The translations under genes were made by a program, and so were the position numbers. Of a stretch of 64,000 nt of DNA, positions 46,681 through 54,576 are shown one piece after another (positions within the stretch are counted from its first letter, which is position 1; each line of letters begins with the position of its first letter). This stretch comes from Lachnospiraceae bacterium V9D3004 (lineage in GTDB: Bacteria; Bacillota; Clostridia; Lachnospirales; Lachnospiraceae). The stretch spans positions 220,706 to 284,705 of the forward strand of contig KK211381.1 of NCBI GenBank assembly GCA_000621985.1. Reading direction: 5' to 3'. The notes beneath the pieces were generated by a model. It saw only the letters and a list, made by a program, of their open reading frames with translations, ran no database searches and was not told the DNA's origin.

Positions 46681-47304
46681 ATGGTTGATAATCAGGAATA
46701 TAAAGATATTGAAATGAATGAAAATGATGCTGAAATTCCGGTATCGGAGGATCAGCATGTTAATGATCGCAGAGCATCGATCAGAAAACATGTGATTGAA
46801 GCTCTTATCTATGTAGTTGTAATATTCTGTTGTATATTTATTGTACCTGAATATGTTGTACAGCGTACTATAGTTGACGGTAAATCAATGACTGATACGC
46901 TTCAGAACAAAGACAATCTGATAGTTAATAAATTCGCTTATCTGATCGGTGATCCTGACAGATTTGATATTGTAGTTTTATATCCTTACGGTCGTGAGAA
47001 TAAGAACAAATATTACGTCAAAAGAGTCATCGGTTTGCCGGGAGAGACTATCCAGATAAAAGATTCCGACATTCTTATCAATGGCAATGTGTTGGAAGAT
47101 CCGTATCGAAGAGAACCGTATATTAATGATCCGGGCATGTTGAGAGAACCGCTTACTCTTGGGGAAGACGAATATTTTGTTATGGGAGACAACAGAAACG
47201 GAAGCTCTGACAGCAGGGATTTCGGCCCGGTAAATAAGAAAAATCTGGATGGACACGTAGTATTTCGAATATATCCGTTCAACTCATTCGGATTTGTTGA
47301 TTGA
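46681..47304 (+). CDS. lepB: Signal peptidase I (first of tandem pair)
   Basis: Membrane serine protease that removes Sec/Tat signal peptides. 207 residues: cytosolic acidic N terminus, one membrane helix (~38-58), then the catalytic domain with Ser69 in 'DGKSMTDTL', Lys114 in 'YYVKRVIGLPGE' and the 'MGDNRNGSSDSRDFG' box. Intact type-I (P-type) dyad. A second, clearly related gene follows after 41 bp. Confidence 0.94.
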   Translation: MVDNQEYKDIEMNENDAEIPVSEDQHVNDRRASIRKHVIEALIYVVVIFCCIFIVPEYVVQRTIVDGKSMTDTLQNKDNLIVNKFAYLIGDPDRFDIVVLYPYGRENKNKYYVKRVIGLPGETIQIKDSDILINGNVLEDPYRREPYINDPGMLREPLTLGEDEYFVMGDNRNGSSDSRDFGPVNKKNLDGHVVFRIYPFNSFGFVD

Positions 47305-47345
47305 ATTGTATCTGATCAGATTATGGCTAAGGAGGATAAGTCAAA

Positions 47346-47969
47346 TTGGATAATCCGAATAACATAAGCATTAATAACACTGAAGATAATAATGTCGAGA
47401 ACAAACAAGATAATAATCAAGATAAAAAGAGAAATATAAAAAGCATTATTATTGAATTCGCTATATATATTGTTTTGATCATTATATGTGTATTTGTTGT
47501 GCCGAGATATGTTGTGCAAAGGACCGTGGTGGATGGAGAATCTATGATGGATACTTTATTTGACGGTGACAGTGTTATTGTAAATAAATTCTCGTACAAC
47601 ATATTTAAACCGGAAAGATTTGAGATAATCGTTTTTTACCCATACGGACGTGATGATCCGGATGATTATTATGTAAAGAGGATTATCGGACTTCCCGGTG
47701 AAAAAGTCCAGATAAAAGGTTCGGACATATATATAAATGATGAGATACTTGAAGAAAACTACGGCAAGGATCCGATAACAGATCCCGGAATTGCTGAGGA
47801 ACCTGTAATTCTTGCTGAAGATGAATATTTTGTTATGGGAGACAACAGAGAGATCAGTGAAGACAGTCGTTACTTCGGTCCCGTAAAAAAAGAAAACATA
47901 TCAGGACATGTTTTGATGCGAATATATCCATTTAATAAGATAACATTACTGGCTTCGCATGTTGATTAA
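47346..47969 (+). CDS. lepB: Signal peptidase I (second of tandem pair)
   Basis: Paralogue of the preceding gene, the same length (207 residues). Asn/Asp-rich N terminus, one membrane helix (~33-53), Ser66 in 'DGESMMDTL', Lys111 in 'YYVKRIIGLPGE', and 'MGDNREISEDSRYFG'. Start is TTG 47346, preceded by AAGGAGG. Divergence through the N terminus and mid-region suggests an old duplication with possible division of substrates. A terminator follows. Confidence 0.93.
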   Translation: MDNPNNISINNTEDNNVENKQDNNQDKKRNIKSIIIEFAIYIVLIIICVFVVPRYVVQRTVVDGESMMDTLFDGDSVIVNKFSYNIFKPERFEIIVFYPYGRDDPDDYYVKRIIGLPGEKVQIKGSDIYINDEILEENYGKDPITDPGIAEEPVILAEDEYFVMGDNREISEDSRYFGPVKKENISGHVLMRIYPFNKITLLASHVD

Positions 47970-48022
47970 ATAATTGTAAGGCCAAAAGTGGGCCGTTACG
48001 AATAATTACCAATTTGCTATAC

Positions 48023-48059
48023 ACAGCTGTGTGCTTAATTGTACGCAGCTGTTTTTTTA
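48023..48059 (+). terminator. Terminator after the lepB pair
   Basis: ACAGCTGTGTGC (48023-48034) pairs with GTACGCAGCTGT (48041-48052), one G-U and one mismatch, followed by seven T residues. A smaller GTAAGGCC/GGCCGTTAC hairpin (47976-47999) precedes it. It closes the long yicC-to-lepB gene run. Confidence 0.85.
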
Positions 48060-48118
48060 TTTCATAGAAATTGCGTTGCATTTCCTATGAAATTCGCAAA
48101 GCAAAACTCTTTTTTCTA

Positions 48119-48178
48119 TTGACAAACACATGTTCGCATGTTATCATAAACAAAACAAGTGTTCGGAACAAATATTCG
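48119..48178 (+). promoter_or_regulatory. SOS-type promoter with three LexA-box-like sites
   Basis: A strong promoter (TTGACA 48119-48124, 17-bp spacer, TATCAT 48142-48147) carries a LexA-like box on the minus strand at 48123-48136 (CGAACATGTGTTTG), lying between -35 and -10. A second (48152-48165, CGAACACTTGTTTT, minus) falls at the predicted start, and a third (48165-48178, GGAACAAATATTCG) just downstream. The Gram-positive LexA/DinR consensus is CGAAC-N4-GTTYC: box 1 has one mismatch, boxes 2 and 3 have two. Three clustered sites imply tight repression. Confidence 0.75.
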
Positions 48179-48209
48179 AACGCATATAAACACAAGGAGG
48201 ATGAATGAT

Positions 48210-48527
48210 ATGTTATATAAGAGTGATTATAATTACAGAGCGAGAAGAGTGTTGTTAATATGTGCAAGTGTAATGTTTGCATCGGTATTATTATTTTGTA
48301 TTGTTAAGAACGTTAAGGCATCCCCTAACGAAACATCCTTAAGAACATTTCATTGTGATTCGGTTCTGATCGAGGCCAATGATTCGTTATGGACGATTGC
48401 CTCAAGATATTTTACCGATGAATATGAAGATATGAATAACTATATCAAGATATTAAAAGAAGCTAACGGACTTAAAAGTGATACGATTCATGAAGGATGT
48501 TATCTGACAGTTCCGTTTTACAGATGA
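48210..48527 (+). CDS. YneA-like LysM membrane protein, probable SOS division inhibitor
   Basis: 105 residues: short basic N terminus, one membrane helix (~13-33), and a LysM-like domain (~50-102, 'DSLWTIASRYF' and 'GCYLTVPF'). This is the architecture of YneA, the SOS-induced cell-division suppressor of Bacillus subtilis, normally next to lexA; lexA is not nearby here. ATG 48210 has AAGGAGG at 48194-48200 with a 9-nt spacer; the in-frame ATG 48201 directly abuts that site, and the upstream GTG 48159 lies inside the LexA-like sites. The link to YneA rests on domain layout plus operator sites, not on close sequence identity. Confidence 0.75.
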   Translation: MLYKSDYNYRARRVLLICASVMFASVLLFCIVKNVKASPNETSLRTFHCDSVLIEANDSLWTIASRYFTDEYEDMNNYIKILKEANGLKSDTIHEGCYLTVPFYR

Positions 48528-48613
48528 TTTTTTGATAACAAGACACATTATATATGGATTTCACTTGAAAAAAATCAATAATTTGTGGTTAAATGACACA
48601 ATATGACACATTT

Positions 48614-48641
48614 TTAACAATATAACAGAATAGCATATAAT
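48614..48641 (+). promoter_or_regulatory. Candidate promoter for the amidase gene
   Basis: TTAACA (48614-48619) and TATAAT (48636-48641) are 16 bp apart. Two direct copies of ATGACACA (48593-48600 and 48603-48610), one helical turn apart, lie just upstream of the -35, a layout suited to an activator. Confidence 0.45.
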
Positions 48642-48722
48642 TATATTGGTATTTGCGATCTGATATCATACCATGTTTACGAACAGTAATATGTTATATA
48701 TGTTGAAATGAGGTCATTTTGA

Positions 48723-50891
48723 ATGAATAAATATACAAAATACTTTAAATATCTTTTGTTATGCTTTTTGCTGTTGGTAATCATCTTTCCGGCAAGTGCA
48801 AAGGCAGCATCGTTAAAAATCAAATACAATAATAAAACTGTATTCTATAAAGGTAAACAAGTCACATGTAATCTTGACGGCAAAAAGATCAAGATGAATT
48901 CTACAAAAGGCATAATTCTTAACGGTACAATAATGATGTCATATAAAGATATCATTAAGACAGGTCTGGGTATTTCATGCAGTTATGATTCCGATAGCGG
49001 TGAACTTACGGTTTCCGGTAACGGCAAGACGATTGTTCTTACGCTTGGAAGCAAGAATATGTATGTTAACGATGTAAAGAAAAAATTAAAGCAGGCTCCG
49101 GTCAATGTCAGATATGTTAAAAAGAAGAAGACAAAGCTTCTGGTTCCTGTAAAAGATGTTGTAAAGGCTCTTGGTTATACATATTCATATAACAAGAATA
49201 CCGCAACAGTTTCACTAACTTCACCATATGTAATTAAATATTCGGATGAATGGCATATATATAAGAAATATAAAGGTACCGCAACCTATAACGGACTTGG
49301 GATAAATCTGGATGATATGCCGCTTTTATCCATTAACGGCTGTACTATGGGCCCGGTAAAACTGATCTTTCAGGATAATATGGGTTTGACGTACGATTAT
49401 AATCAGGATACCGGTGTTATAACACTTCAGTCTACACAACATAAGTTAGTGATGTATATTAATAATAATACGGCTATTCTTGATGATAATATTGGTATTT
49501 CACTCAAATCAGCACCTTTAGCCGTACAGAGAAAAGATACAGGATATTCATGTATTATGGCGCCCTTGGCTACAATTGCAAGTGTTTTCGAATTCGGATA
49601 TAAATGGAATTCATCCAAACATACCGCAACAATAACCAGAGTAAATTATCTTGATATCAATGCAGAACAGGGCTTTTATGATAATTCGGTTTATTCTAAC
49701 GGATTAACAGGTATTAATGCGGTTTATGACCTTACAATAAAAAATCTTGTATTTACATTTAAATTTACCAATCCAATAGACAGTAATAACGTTATAGTGA
49801 CTCAGGATGATGCTTCAAAGCTGTTGGCTATTAATATGCCATCCACAAAAAATATGCTTGGTAACGGTACTTCGATCATCAATAATTATAAATTGAATAC
49901 AATTGATTATATGGATGGAACAGATAAGAATACTGTGATTTTTTTCCATTATAATAACAGTATAAATTATTATTTTTCCATATCAGGCAACGAATTAAAG
50001 ATGATATTTGCAAAGCAGCCGGATAATAACAATTATGCTGTTAACATACCGCTTCCCGAAGGTGTATTATTTAACAGTATAATGACTGAAGATCACTATT
50101 ACAATAATGAATTTGTTGTTAATCTACCAGGTGATCAGACTGCGTTTTATGCAGCAAAGAATAACATTACCATTGCATCAAGTCTCATTACCTCGTATAA
50201 CGCAGTATATAATCCGACAACTGAATATACCGATATTACATTTTCAACCAACAGTGCCGGTATATTAGGTTTCAGACTGTATGAATCAGGTAATTCTGTA
50301 GGGATCAGAGTCGGTAATCCACAGGATGTATATGATAATATAGTTATTCTCGATCCGGGCCATGGCGGAAAAGATCCGGGAGCCGTAAGTAATAATAAGA
50401 ATGAAAGTGATGTAAATCTTTCGATATTATACAGTAAAGCCAGAAAGTATTTTGATTCTGCAGATTCCAAGATAAAAGCATATTGGACAAGAACCGATGA
50501 TACATTTATCACACTGGCTGACAGGGCAGCATTTGCTTCGAAAATGAATGCAGATCTTTTTGTAAGTCTTCATATGAATTCAAGTAATAATTCGGCTAAA
50601 GGTACAGAGATATATTATTGCAGTACCAATAATGAAGCTAATGAATTCGGATTGACAAGTAAAGAGCTTGCCACGAAACTTCTGAATAATATTGTGCCGG
50701 CTATTGGTACAAGTAAACGTGAAGTAAAATCTGCGAACTATTATGTATTAAAACACAATACGGTTCCGGCAGTACTAATTGAACTGGGATTCATGACAAA
50801 CATGGTCGATCTTAATATAATCACCAATGCCGCAAAACAGGATGCAGCTGCAAAAGCTATATATGACACGTTATTATCAATATTTTATTAG
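48723..50891 (+). CDS. N-acetylmuramoyl-L-alanine amidase (Amidase_3) with copper-amine-oxidase-like N domains
   Basis: Exported peptidoglycan hydrolase of 722 residues that cuts the bond between muramic acid and the stem peptide. Signal peptide to ~28 ('FPASAKA'). Then two or three copper-amine-oxidase-N-like beta domains (~35-310), an AMIN-like stretch (~330-530), and the zinc amidase domain from ~540: 'ILDPGHGGKDPGAV' (first zinc His), 'ESDVNLS', 'SLHMNSSNNS' (second His) and 'AVLIELGFMTN' (catalytic Glu). Complete active site. Its end is 8 bp from the convergent recombinase gene. Confidence 0.92.
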   Translation: MNKYTKYFKYLLLCFLLLVIIFPASAKAASLKIKYNNKTVFYKGKQVTCNLDGKKIKMNSTKGIILNGTIMMSYKDIIKTGLGISCSYDSDSGELTVSGNGKTIVLTLGSKNMYVNDVKKKLKQAPVNVRYVKKKKTKLLVPVKDVVKALGYTYSYNKNTATVSLTSPYVIKYSDEWHIYKKYKGTATYNGLGINLDDMPLLSINGCTMGPVKLIFQDNMGLTYDYNQDTGVITLQSTQHKLVMYINNNTAILDDNIGISLKSAPLAVQRKDTGYSCIMAPLATIASVFEFGYKWNSSKHTATITRVNYLDINAEQGFYDNSVYSNGLTGINAVYDLTIKNLVFTFKFTNPIDSNNVIVTQDDASKLLAINMPSTKNMLGNGTSIINNYKLNTIDYMDGTDKNTVIFFHYNNSINYYFSISGNELKMIFAKQPDNNNYAVNIPLPEGVLFNSIMTEDHYYNNEFVVNLPGDQTAFYAAKNNITIASSLITSYNAVYNPTTEYTDITFSTNSAGILGFRLYESGNSVGIRVGNPQDVYDNIVILDPGHGGKDPGAVSNNKNESDVNLSILYSKARKYFDSADSKIKAYWTRTDDTFITLADRAAFASKMNADLFVSLHMNSSNNSAKGTEIYYCSTNNEANEFGLTSKELATKLLNNIVPAIGTSKREVKSANYYVLKHNTVPAVLIELGFMTNMVDLNIITNAAKQDAAAKAIYDTLLSIFY

Positions 50892-50899
50892 ATTGTTCA

Positions 50900-51958
50900 T
50901 CATTTCCTCAATGAAACTGCACTTGCTGCCATTCGTTTTCTGTCTTCATCAATGGCAGCATAGTGTTTTTTCGTTGTATTGACATCATTATGGCCAAGAA
51001 CTTCGGCAACAAGATATATATCCCCGGTTTCTCTGTATAGGTTGGTGCCATACGTACTGCGAAGCTTATGTGGTGTAATATGCTTGAAAGTTGTTACTTT
51101 GCTTGCGTATTCATTTACAAGATTTTCAATGCCCTGGACACTGATGCGTTTTCTCTGTATTGATAAGAAAAATGCATTCTCATGGCCTTCGCAGGCAGTA
51201 ATATTTTCCCTTACGTCAAGATAATCAGACAGTGCCTTTTCAACTTCCTCACCAAAATATACATAATCCTCTTTTTGACCTTTTCGCATGATCTTAATAC
51301 GGTCATTCTTAAAATCTATATCATCAATATCAAGACCAACACATTCACTTACACGAATACCGGTGCCAAGCAGAAGAGTAAATATTGCGAGATTGCGGAC
51401 TTTGTTCTTATCGTAATATACTTTTTTCATTCCTGTAAGATTATCGCCACCATGCTCAACCATATCGAGTAATTCAGCAACCTCATCATAATCAAGTCTT
51501 ACAATTTCTTTTTTCCTTAATTTGGGCATATCGATGAGTAATGTTGGATTTGTTTTTATAAATTGTTTACGATAATAATACCCGTAAAAACTTCTTAAAG
51601 CAGACATTTTTCTGTGAATGCCACGATTATCATTCTTATTATAATTACCGTCATTGGATTCATATACTTTAAGATATTCCATATATTCCTCAAGATCAAC
51701 AGCCGTTATATCATCAAGGACAGATATTGGAAAATCTTTTGTGGAATAATTCTTATACAAAGGATTACTGTCAATCAGATATTTGAAGAATAATCTGATG
51801 TCATATACATAAGATATTCTGGTTTTGGTCGTAGTTGTAGTTTCCAATGCACGAAAATAATCGCGCACAAAGTCCGGAAGCGTCTTTAACACTTCACGCA
51901 GTTTTAAAGTGTTGGCTACATCAAGTTCTTCATGATAAGATAATTTCTTCGGTGGCAT
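50900..51958 (-). CDS. Tyrosine recombinase, XerS-like
   Basis: 352 residues with an N-terminal SAM-like DNA-binding domain (~25-135) and a complete catalytic domain: Arg202 ('GTGIRVSE'), Lys226, His297 and Arg300 ('PHKLRSTYG'), His323 ('LGH') and Tyr333 ('KHYAAI'). At 352 residues it is longer than XerC/XerD (~300) and close to single-recombinase systems such as streptococcal XerS. No excisionase, phage or integron gene adjoins it, so a chromosome-dimer resolution role is likelier than mobility. A dif-like palindrome lies ~110 bp upstream. Confidence 0.85.
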   Translation of the reverse strand: MPPKKLSYHEELDVANTLKLREVLKTLPDFVRDYFRALETTTTTKTRISYVYDIRLFFKYLIDSNPLYKNYSTKDFPISVLDDITAVDLEEYMEYLKVYESNDGNYNKNDNRGIHRKMSALRSFYGYYYRKQFIKTNPTLLIDMPKLRKKEIVRLDYDEVAELLDMVEHGGDNLTGMKKVYYDKNKVRNLAIFTLLLGTGIRVSECVGLDIDDIDFKNDRIKIMRKGQKEDYVYFGEEVEKALSDYLDVRENITACEGHENAFFLSIQRKRISVQGIENLVNEYASKVTTFKHITPHKLRSTYGTNLYRETGDIYLVAEVLGHNDVNTTKKHYAAIDEDRKRMAASAVSLRK

Positions 51959-52070
51959 ATGAATCAGACTCCTTAATCAACATGTTTATTTAATGAATTA
52001 AATATAGAGAAATCCTATTAATAATTGGATCATATAAATATAATAACATATATCCGTTATTCCTGTAAAG

Positions 52071-52104
52071 CTCTTTTTGAAAAACTGGAGTTTGTCCAAG
52101 AGAG
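52071..52104. other. Candidate dif-like recombination site
   Basis: A 34-bp imperfect palindrome (arms CTCTTTTTGAAAAACT and AGTTTGTCCAAGAGAG, 13 of 16 positions complementary, 2-bp centre) lies upstream of the recombinase gene, beyond the blaI terminator. Two ~11-bp arms around a ~6-bp centre can be drawn within it. In single-recombinase systems the dif site often lies just upstream of its recombinase gene. It could instead be an unrelated protein site. Confidence 0.45.
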
Positions 52105-52119
52105 TAAACGGTTCGGTGC

Positions 52120-52173
52120 AAAAAAATCCATGAACCAGATATAATCAATTGATCAATAACTGATTCATGGATT
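52120..52173 (-). terminator. Terminator of the blaI-like gene
   Basis: AATCCATGAACCAG (52125-52138) pairs with CTGATTCATGGATT (52160-52173), 13 of 14 pairs plus a G-U. On the minus strand a run of seven T residues follows. Confidence 0.8.
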
Positions 52174-52205
52174 AATAAAAATCAAAAAACATTCATGTTT
52201 GTACA

Positions 52206-52583
52206 TCAATTGGTCTGTTCACTGATGATCCTTTCCAATTCGTATATCTCAGAATTGGTCAGAGTTTTGTTACGAAGGTAATCAACAAAAAAATTACTCA
52301 ATGAAGCATTATATAACTTATTTAATAATGCATCTGTTTCAATCTGCTGGACTTTATTCTTACTGATGATCGCACGACATACAAATCCCGGATCTGAACG
52401 TTCAATTGCACCTTTATCAATTAAACGTTTGATTACAGTGTAAGTTGTATTCTTTTCCCAACCGATATATTCCTTAATGATCTTGGATATATCTTTGGCT
52501 GCAAGTTCTTTATTGGACCATAACAACTCCATAACATTTAATTCACCCTCATGAAGTCTGATATCTTTCTTCTGTGAATCCAT
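52206..52583 (-). CDS. BlaI/MecI-family transcriptional repressor (orphan)
   Basis: 125 residues: winged-helix domain ('LHEGELNVMELLWSNKELAAKDI' region, ~8-75, with 'WEKNTTYTVIKRL') and a C-terminal dimerisation helix region. In beta-lactam systems BlaI pairs with a BlaR1 sensor protease, but none is adjacent. ATG 52583 has GGGGAGG upstream. The regulatory region has a strong promoter and TACA/TGTA inverted sites, consistent with autoregulation. Target genes unknown. Confidence 0.88.
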   Translation of the reverse strand: MDSQKKDIRLHEGELNVMELLWSNKELAAKDISKIIKEYIGWEKNTTYTVIKRLIDKGAIERSDPGFVCRAIISKNKVQQIETDALLNKLYNASLSNFFVDYLRNKTLTNSEIYELERIISEQTN

Positions 52584-52633
52584 AAAAAAACCTCCCCGGT
52601 ACATGATACTAAATAATAATATGCATACAACAT

Positions 52634-52643
52634 TACAGCTGTA
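52634..52643. promoter_or_regulatory. BlaI-type operator candidate (proximal)
   Basis: TACAGCTGTA is a perfect palindrome with the TACA/TGTA ends typical of BlaI/MecI sites, lying in the predicted blaI leader. Confidence 0.45.
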
Positions 52644-52666
52644 GAAAGTGCGTCCAAACCCTTCGT

Positions 52667-52675
52667 TACACTGTA
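52667..52675. promoter_or_regulatory. BlaI-type operator candidate (distal)
   Basis: TACA-C-TGTA, about 32 bp (three helical turns) from the proximal site and just downstream of the promoter start, so repression by blocking early elongation is possible. Confidence 0.4.
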
Positions 52676-52697
52676 GTAGAATGAAGCGTGCAAGATT

Positions 52698-52726
52698 ATT
52701 CTACATAATTAGAATTGTTTTGTCAA
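52698..52726 (-). promoter_or_regulatory. Promoter of the blaI-like gene
   Basis: On the minus strand, consensus TTGACA (52726-52721) and TAGAAT (52703-52698) are 17 bp apart. Start expected near 52691, giving a leader of about 110 nt. Confidence 0.65.
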
Positions 52727-52827
52727 TATGCAATTTCAATAAAATTAGATTTCACTCACTTAATAGTTACAATTCTCAGTTGCCCCACGCACTTAACCCA
52801 TAGCCCGGCTGCTTCGCATTCGCCACA

Positions 52828-53973
52828 TCATTGAATAGTAGCACTTAGTATGTTAAGGATCCTCTCAAAGTAATCGGGAAGTTTGGAATCGAATTCAATA
52901 TATTTATTTGTGGAAGGATGAATGAAACCGATAGTTTTTGCATGAAGCATCTGGCCTTCGGTCACAAAAGGCTGTCTGTTGGAATTATATCCGTATATGG
53001 TATCTCCTACCAGTGGATGGTTAATCGAAGACATATGTACTCTGATCTGGTGAGTTCTACCGGTTTCGAGGTTGCATTTTATATAAGTGTAACTTTTATT
53101 CTTATAGGAATATCTCTCCAATACACTGTAATGTGTAACTGCTTCTTTTCCGGCAGGATTAACTGCCATCTTTTTCCTGTCAACAGTTCCCCTGGCTATA
53201 GGTTTATTTACAGTGCCGGCATTATCGATAATGTTATTATGTACAAGTGCATTATATGTTCTTGTGATCGAATGATCTTTTAATTGTAATGCAATATTAT
53301 TGTGGGATCTGTCATTTTTGCAGACAATGAGAAGTCCGGTTGTATCCTTGTCAATACGATGGACTATTCCCGGACGGCATATTCCGTTAATTCCGGACAA
53401 TTCATCTTTACAATGATACATCAGTGCATTCACCATAGTTCCGGAATAATGTCCGGGAGCCGGATGTACTACCATCCCTTTAGGTTTATTTATAATAAGC
53501 AGATCGCTATCTTCATATACGATGTTTAAAGGAATGTTTTCAGGCTTAATATCGATTGCTTTAGGCTTTGGGAATATAATTGATACGTTTTCTAAGTTGT
53601 TGATCTTATAGTTTGATTTTACCGGAGCCTTATTGATAAGGACATATTGATCTTTAATCAGTTTTTGTATATAACTTCTTGAAAGGTCAGGAATTCTGTC
53701 TGATATGAATTTGTCAATTCTGGTTCCTGACTGATTGGCATTGGAATGAATAATATACTCTTTTTCGTATTCGATATTTTCGTAATCGATAATGTCTATA
53801 AGATCATAAGTAGTATCAACAATATTATCAGTATCATTAATATCTATAGCATCATCAATATTATCTGAATCAGAATGCTCACTATAATTTGTGTCATCAT
53901 TATATGCGTTGGCATTATATGCATTGTCATAATATTCATTATTATTATTTTCATTAATATTATCTGAACTCAT
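52828..53973 (-). CDS. rluD: Large-subunit pseudouridine synthase RluD-like, with long acidic N-terminal extension
   Basis: 381 residues. Residues ~1-75 are an Asn/Asp/Tyr/Ile-rich low-complexity extension absent from typical RluD. An S4 domain (~80-145) and the RluA-type catalytic domain follow, with 'HRIDKDTTGLLIV' (catalytic Asp, ~208) and 'LETGRTHQIRVHM' (~310). The extension is probably translated: ATG 53973 has an AGGTGG site at good spacing and no alternative site is visible inside. Follows lspA after 17 bp, the usual Firmicute order lspA-rluD. Confidence 0.92.
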   Translation of the reverse strand: MSSDNINENNNNEYYDNAYNANAYNDDTNYSEHSDSDNIDDAIDINDTDNIVDTTYDLIDIIDYENIEYEKEYIIHSNANQSGTRIDKFISDRIPDLSRSYIQKLIKDQYVLINKAPVKSNYKINNLENVSIIFPKPKAIDIKPENIPLNIVYEDSDLLIINKPKGMVVHPAPGHYSGTMVNALMYHCKDELSGINGICRPGIVHRIDKDTTGLLIVCKNDRSHNNIALQLKDHSITRTYNALVHNNIIDNAGTVNKPIARGTVDRKKMAVNPAGKEAVTHYSVLERYSYKNKSYTYIKCNLETGRTHQIRVHMSSINHPLVGDTIYGYNSNRQPFVTEGQMLHAKTIGFIHPSTNKYIEFDSKLPDYFERILNILSATIQ

Positions 53974-53990
53974 ATATAACCACCTGCATA

Positions 53991-54566
53991 TTATACATTA
54001 TTGTCATCGTTAATACTTTCCTTATCCATATCATCATCAGATTCTTTTTTTGATGATCTTATATTCAATAACATAGACAGATCCTTTTCCTTATAATGAA
54101 ATATAACAAGGTAAAATAACAGGATTCCGGATACTGTTACATATATATCAGCCACATTAAATGTCGGAAAATAATATGATCCGAATTTGAATGATATAAA
54201 ATCTGTTACTACCCCACTTGTTATCCTGTCTATAAAATTACCGATCGCTCCCGATACCAATACTATGAAATCTATCTTTATGATATTGAATCTTTTTTCG
54301 TCAGGTGATCTGAAATATAATAATGTAATAAATGAAACAAGGATTATTGTTATGATACAGAATAATATCCGGGAATCTTTTAACATTCCAAAGGCAGCAC
54401 CGCTGTTATATAACAGATCAAGTTTTAAAAAATCCGGTATGATAACAAAAACTCCTTCGGATAAGCTGTTAACAGCAATTATTTTTGTTATCTGGTCGGA
54501 TAATACAAGAATAATTACTGATATTAAGAAAATTAAACATTTTTTTAAATTTGATTTCTGAGACAT
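53991..54566 (-). CDS. lspA: Lipoprotein signal peptidase II
   Basis: Aspartic membrane protease that cleaves prolipoproteins after lipidation. 191 residues, four membrane helices, with catalytic Asp residues in 'GNFIDRITSGVVTDFI' and 'FNVADIYVT'. The C-terminal ~30 residues are an extra charged tail. It would process the three lipoproteins seen in this window (GH30, FKBP-like, carboxypeptidase). Confidence 0.94.
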   Translation of the reverse strand: MSQKSNLKKCLIFLISVIILVLSDQITKIIAVNSLSEGVFVIIPDFLKLDLLYNSGAAFGMLKDSRILFCIITIILVSFITLLYFRSPDEKRFNIIKIDFIVLVSGAIGNFIDRITSGVVTDFISFKFGSYYFPTFNVADIYVTVSGILLFYLVIFHYKEKDLSMLLNIRSSKKESDDDMDKESINDDNNV

Positions 54567-54576
54567 TACTAACCTC

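Noticed and set aside
48159-48209. Upstream GTG or ATG starts for the LysM protein
   Set aside because: They fall within the LexA-like sites or directly abut the Shine-Dalgarno sequence; ATG 48210 has correct spacing.
52646-52794. AAGTGCGT / ACGCACTT inverted repeat as a fourth intergenic palindrome
   Set aside because: Only 8 bp match across 149 bp, without nested stems; the region is better explained by the blaI promoter and operator-like sites.
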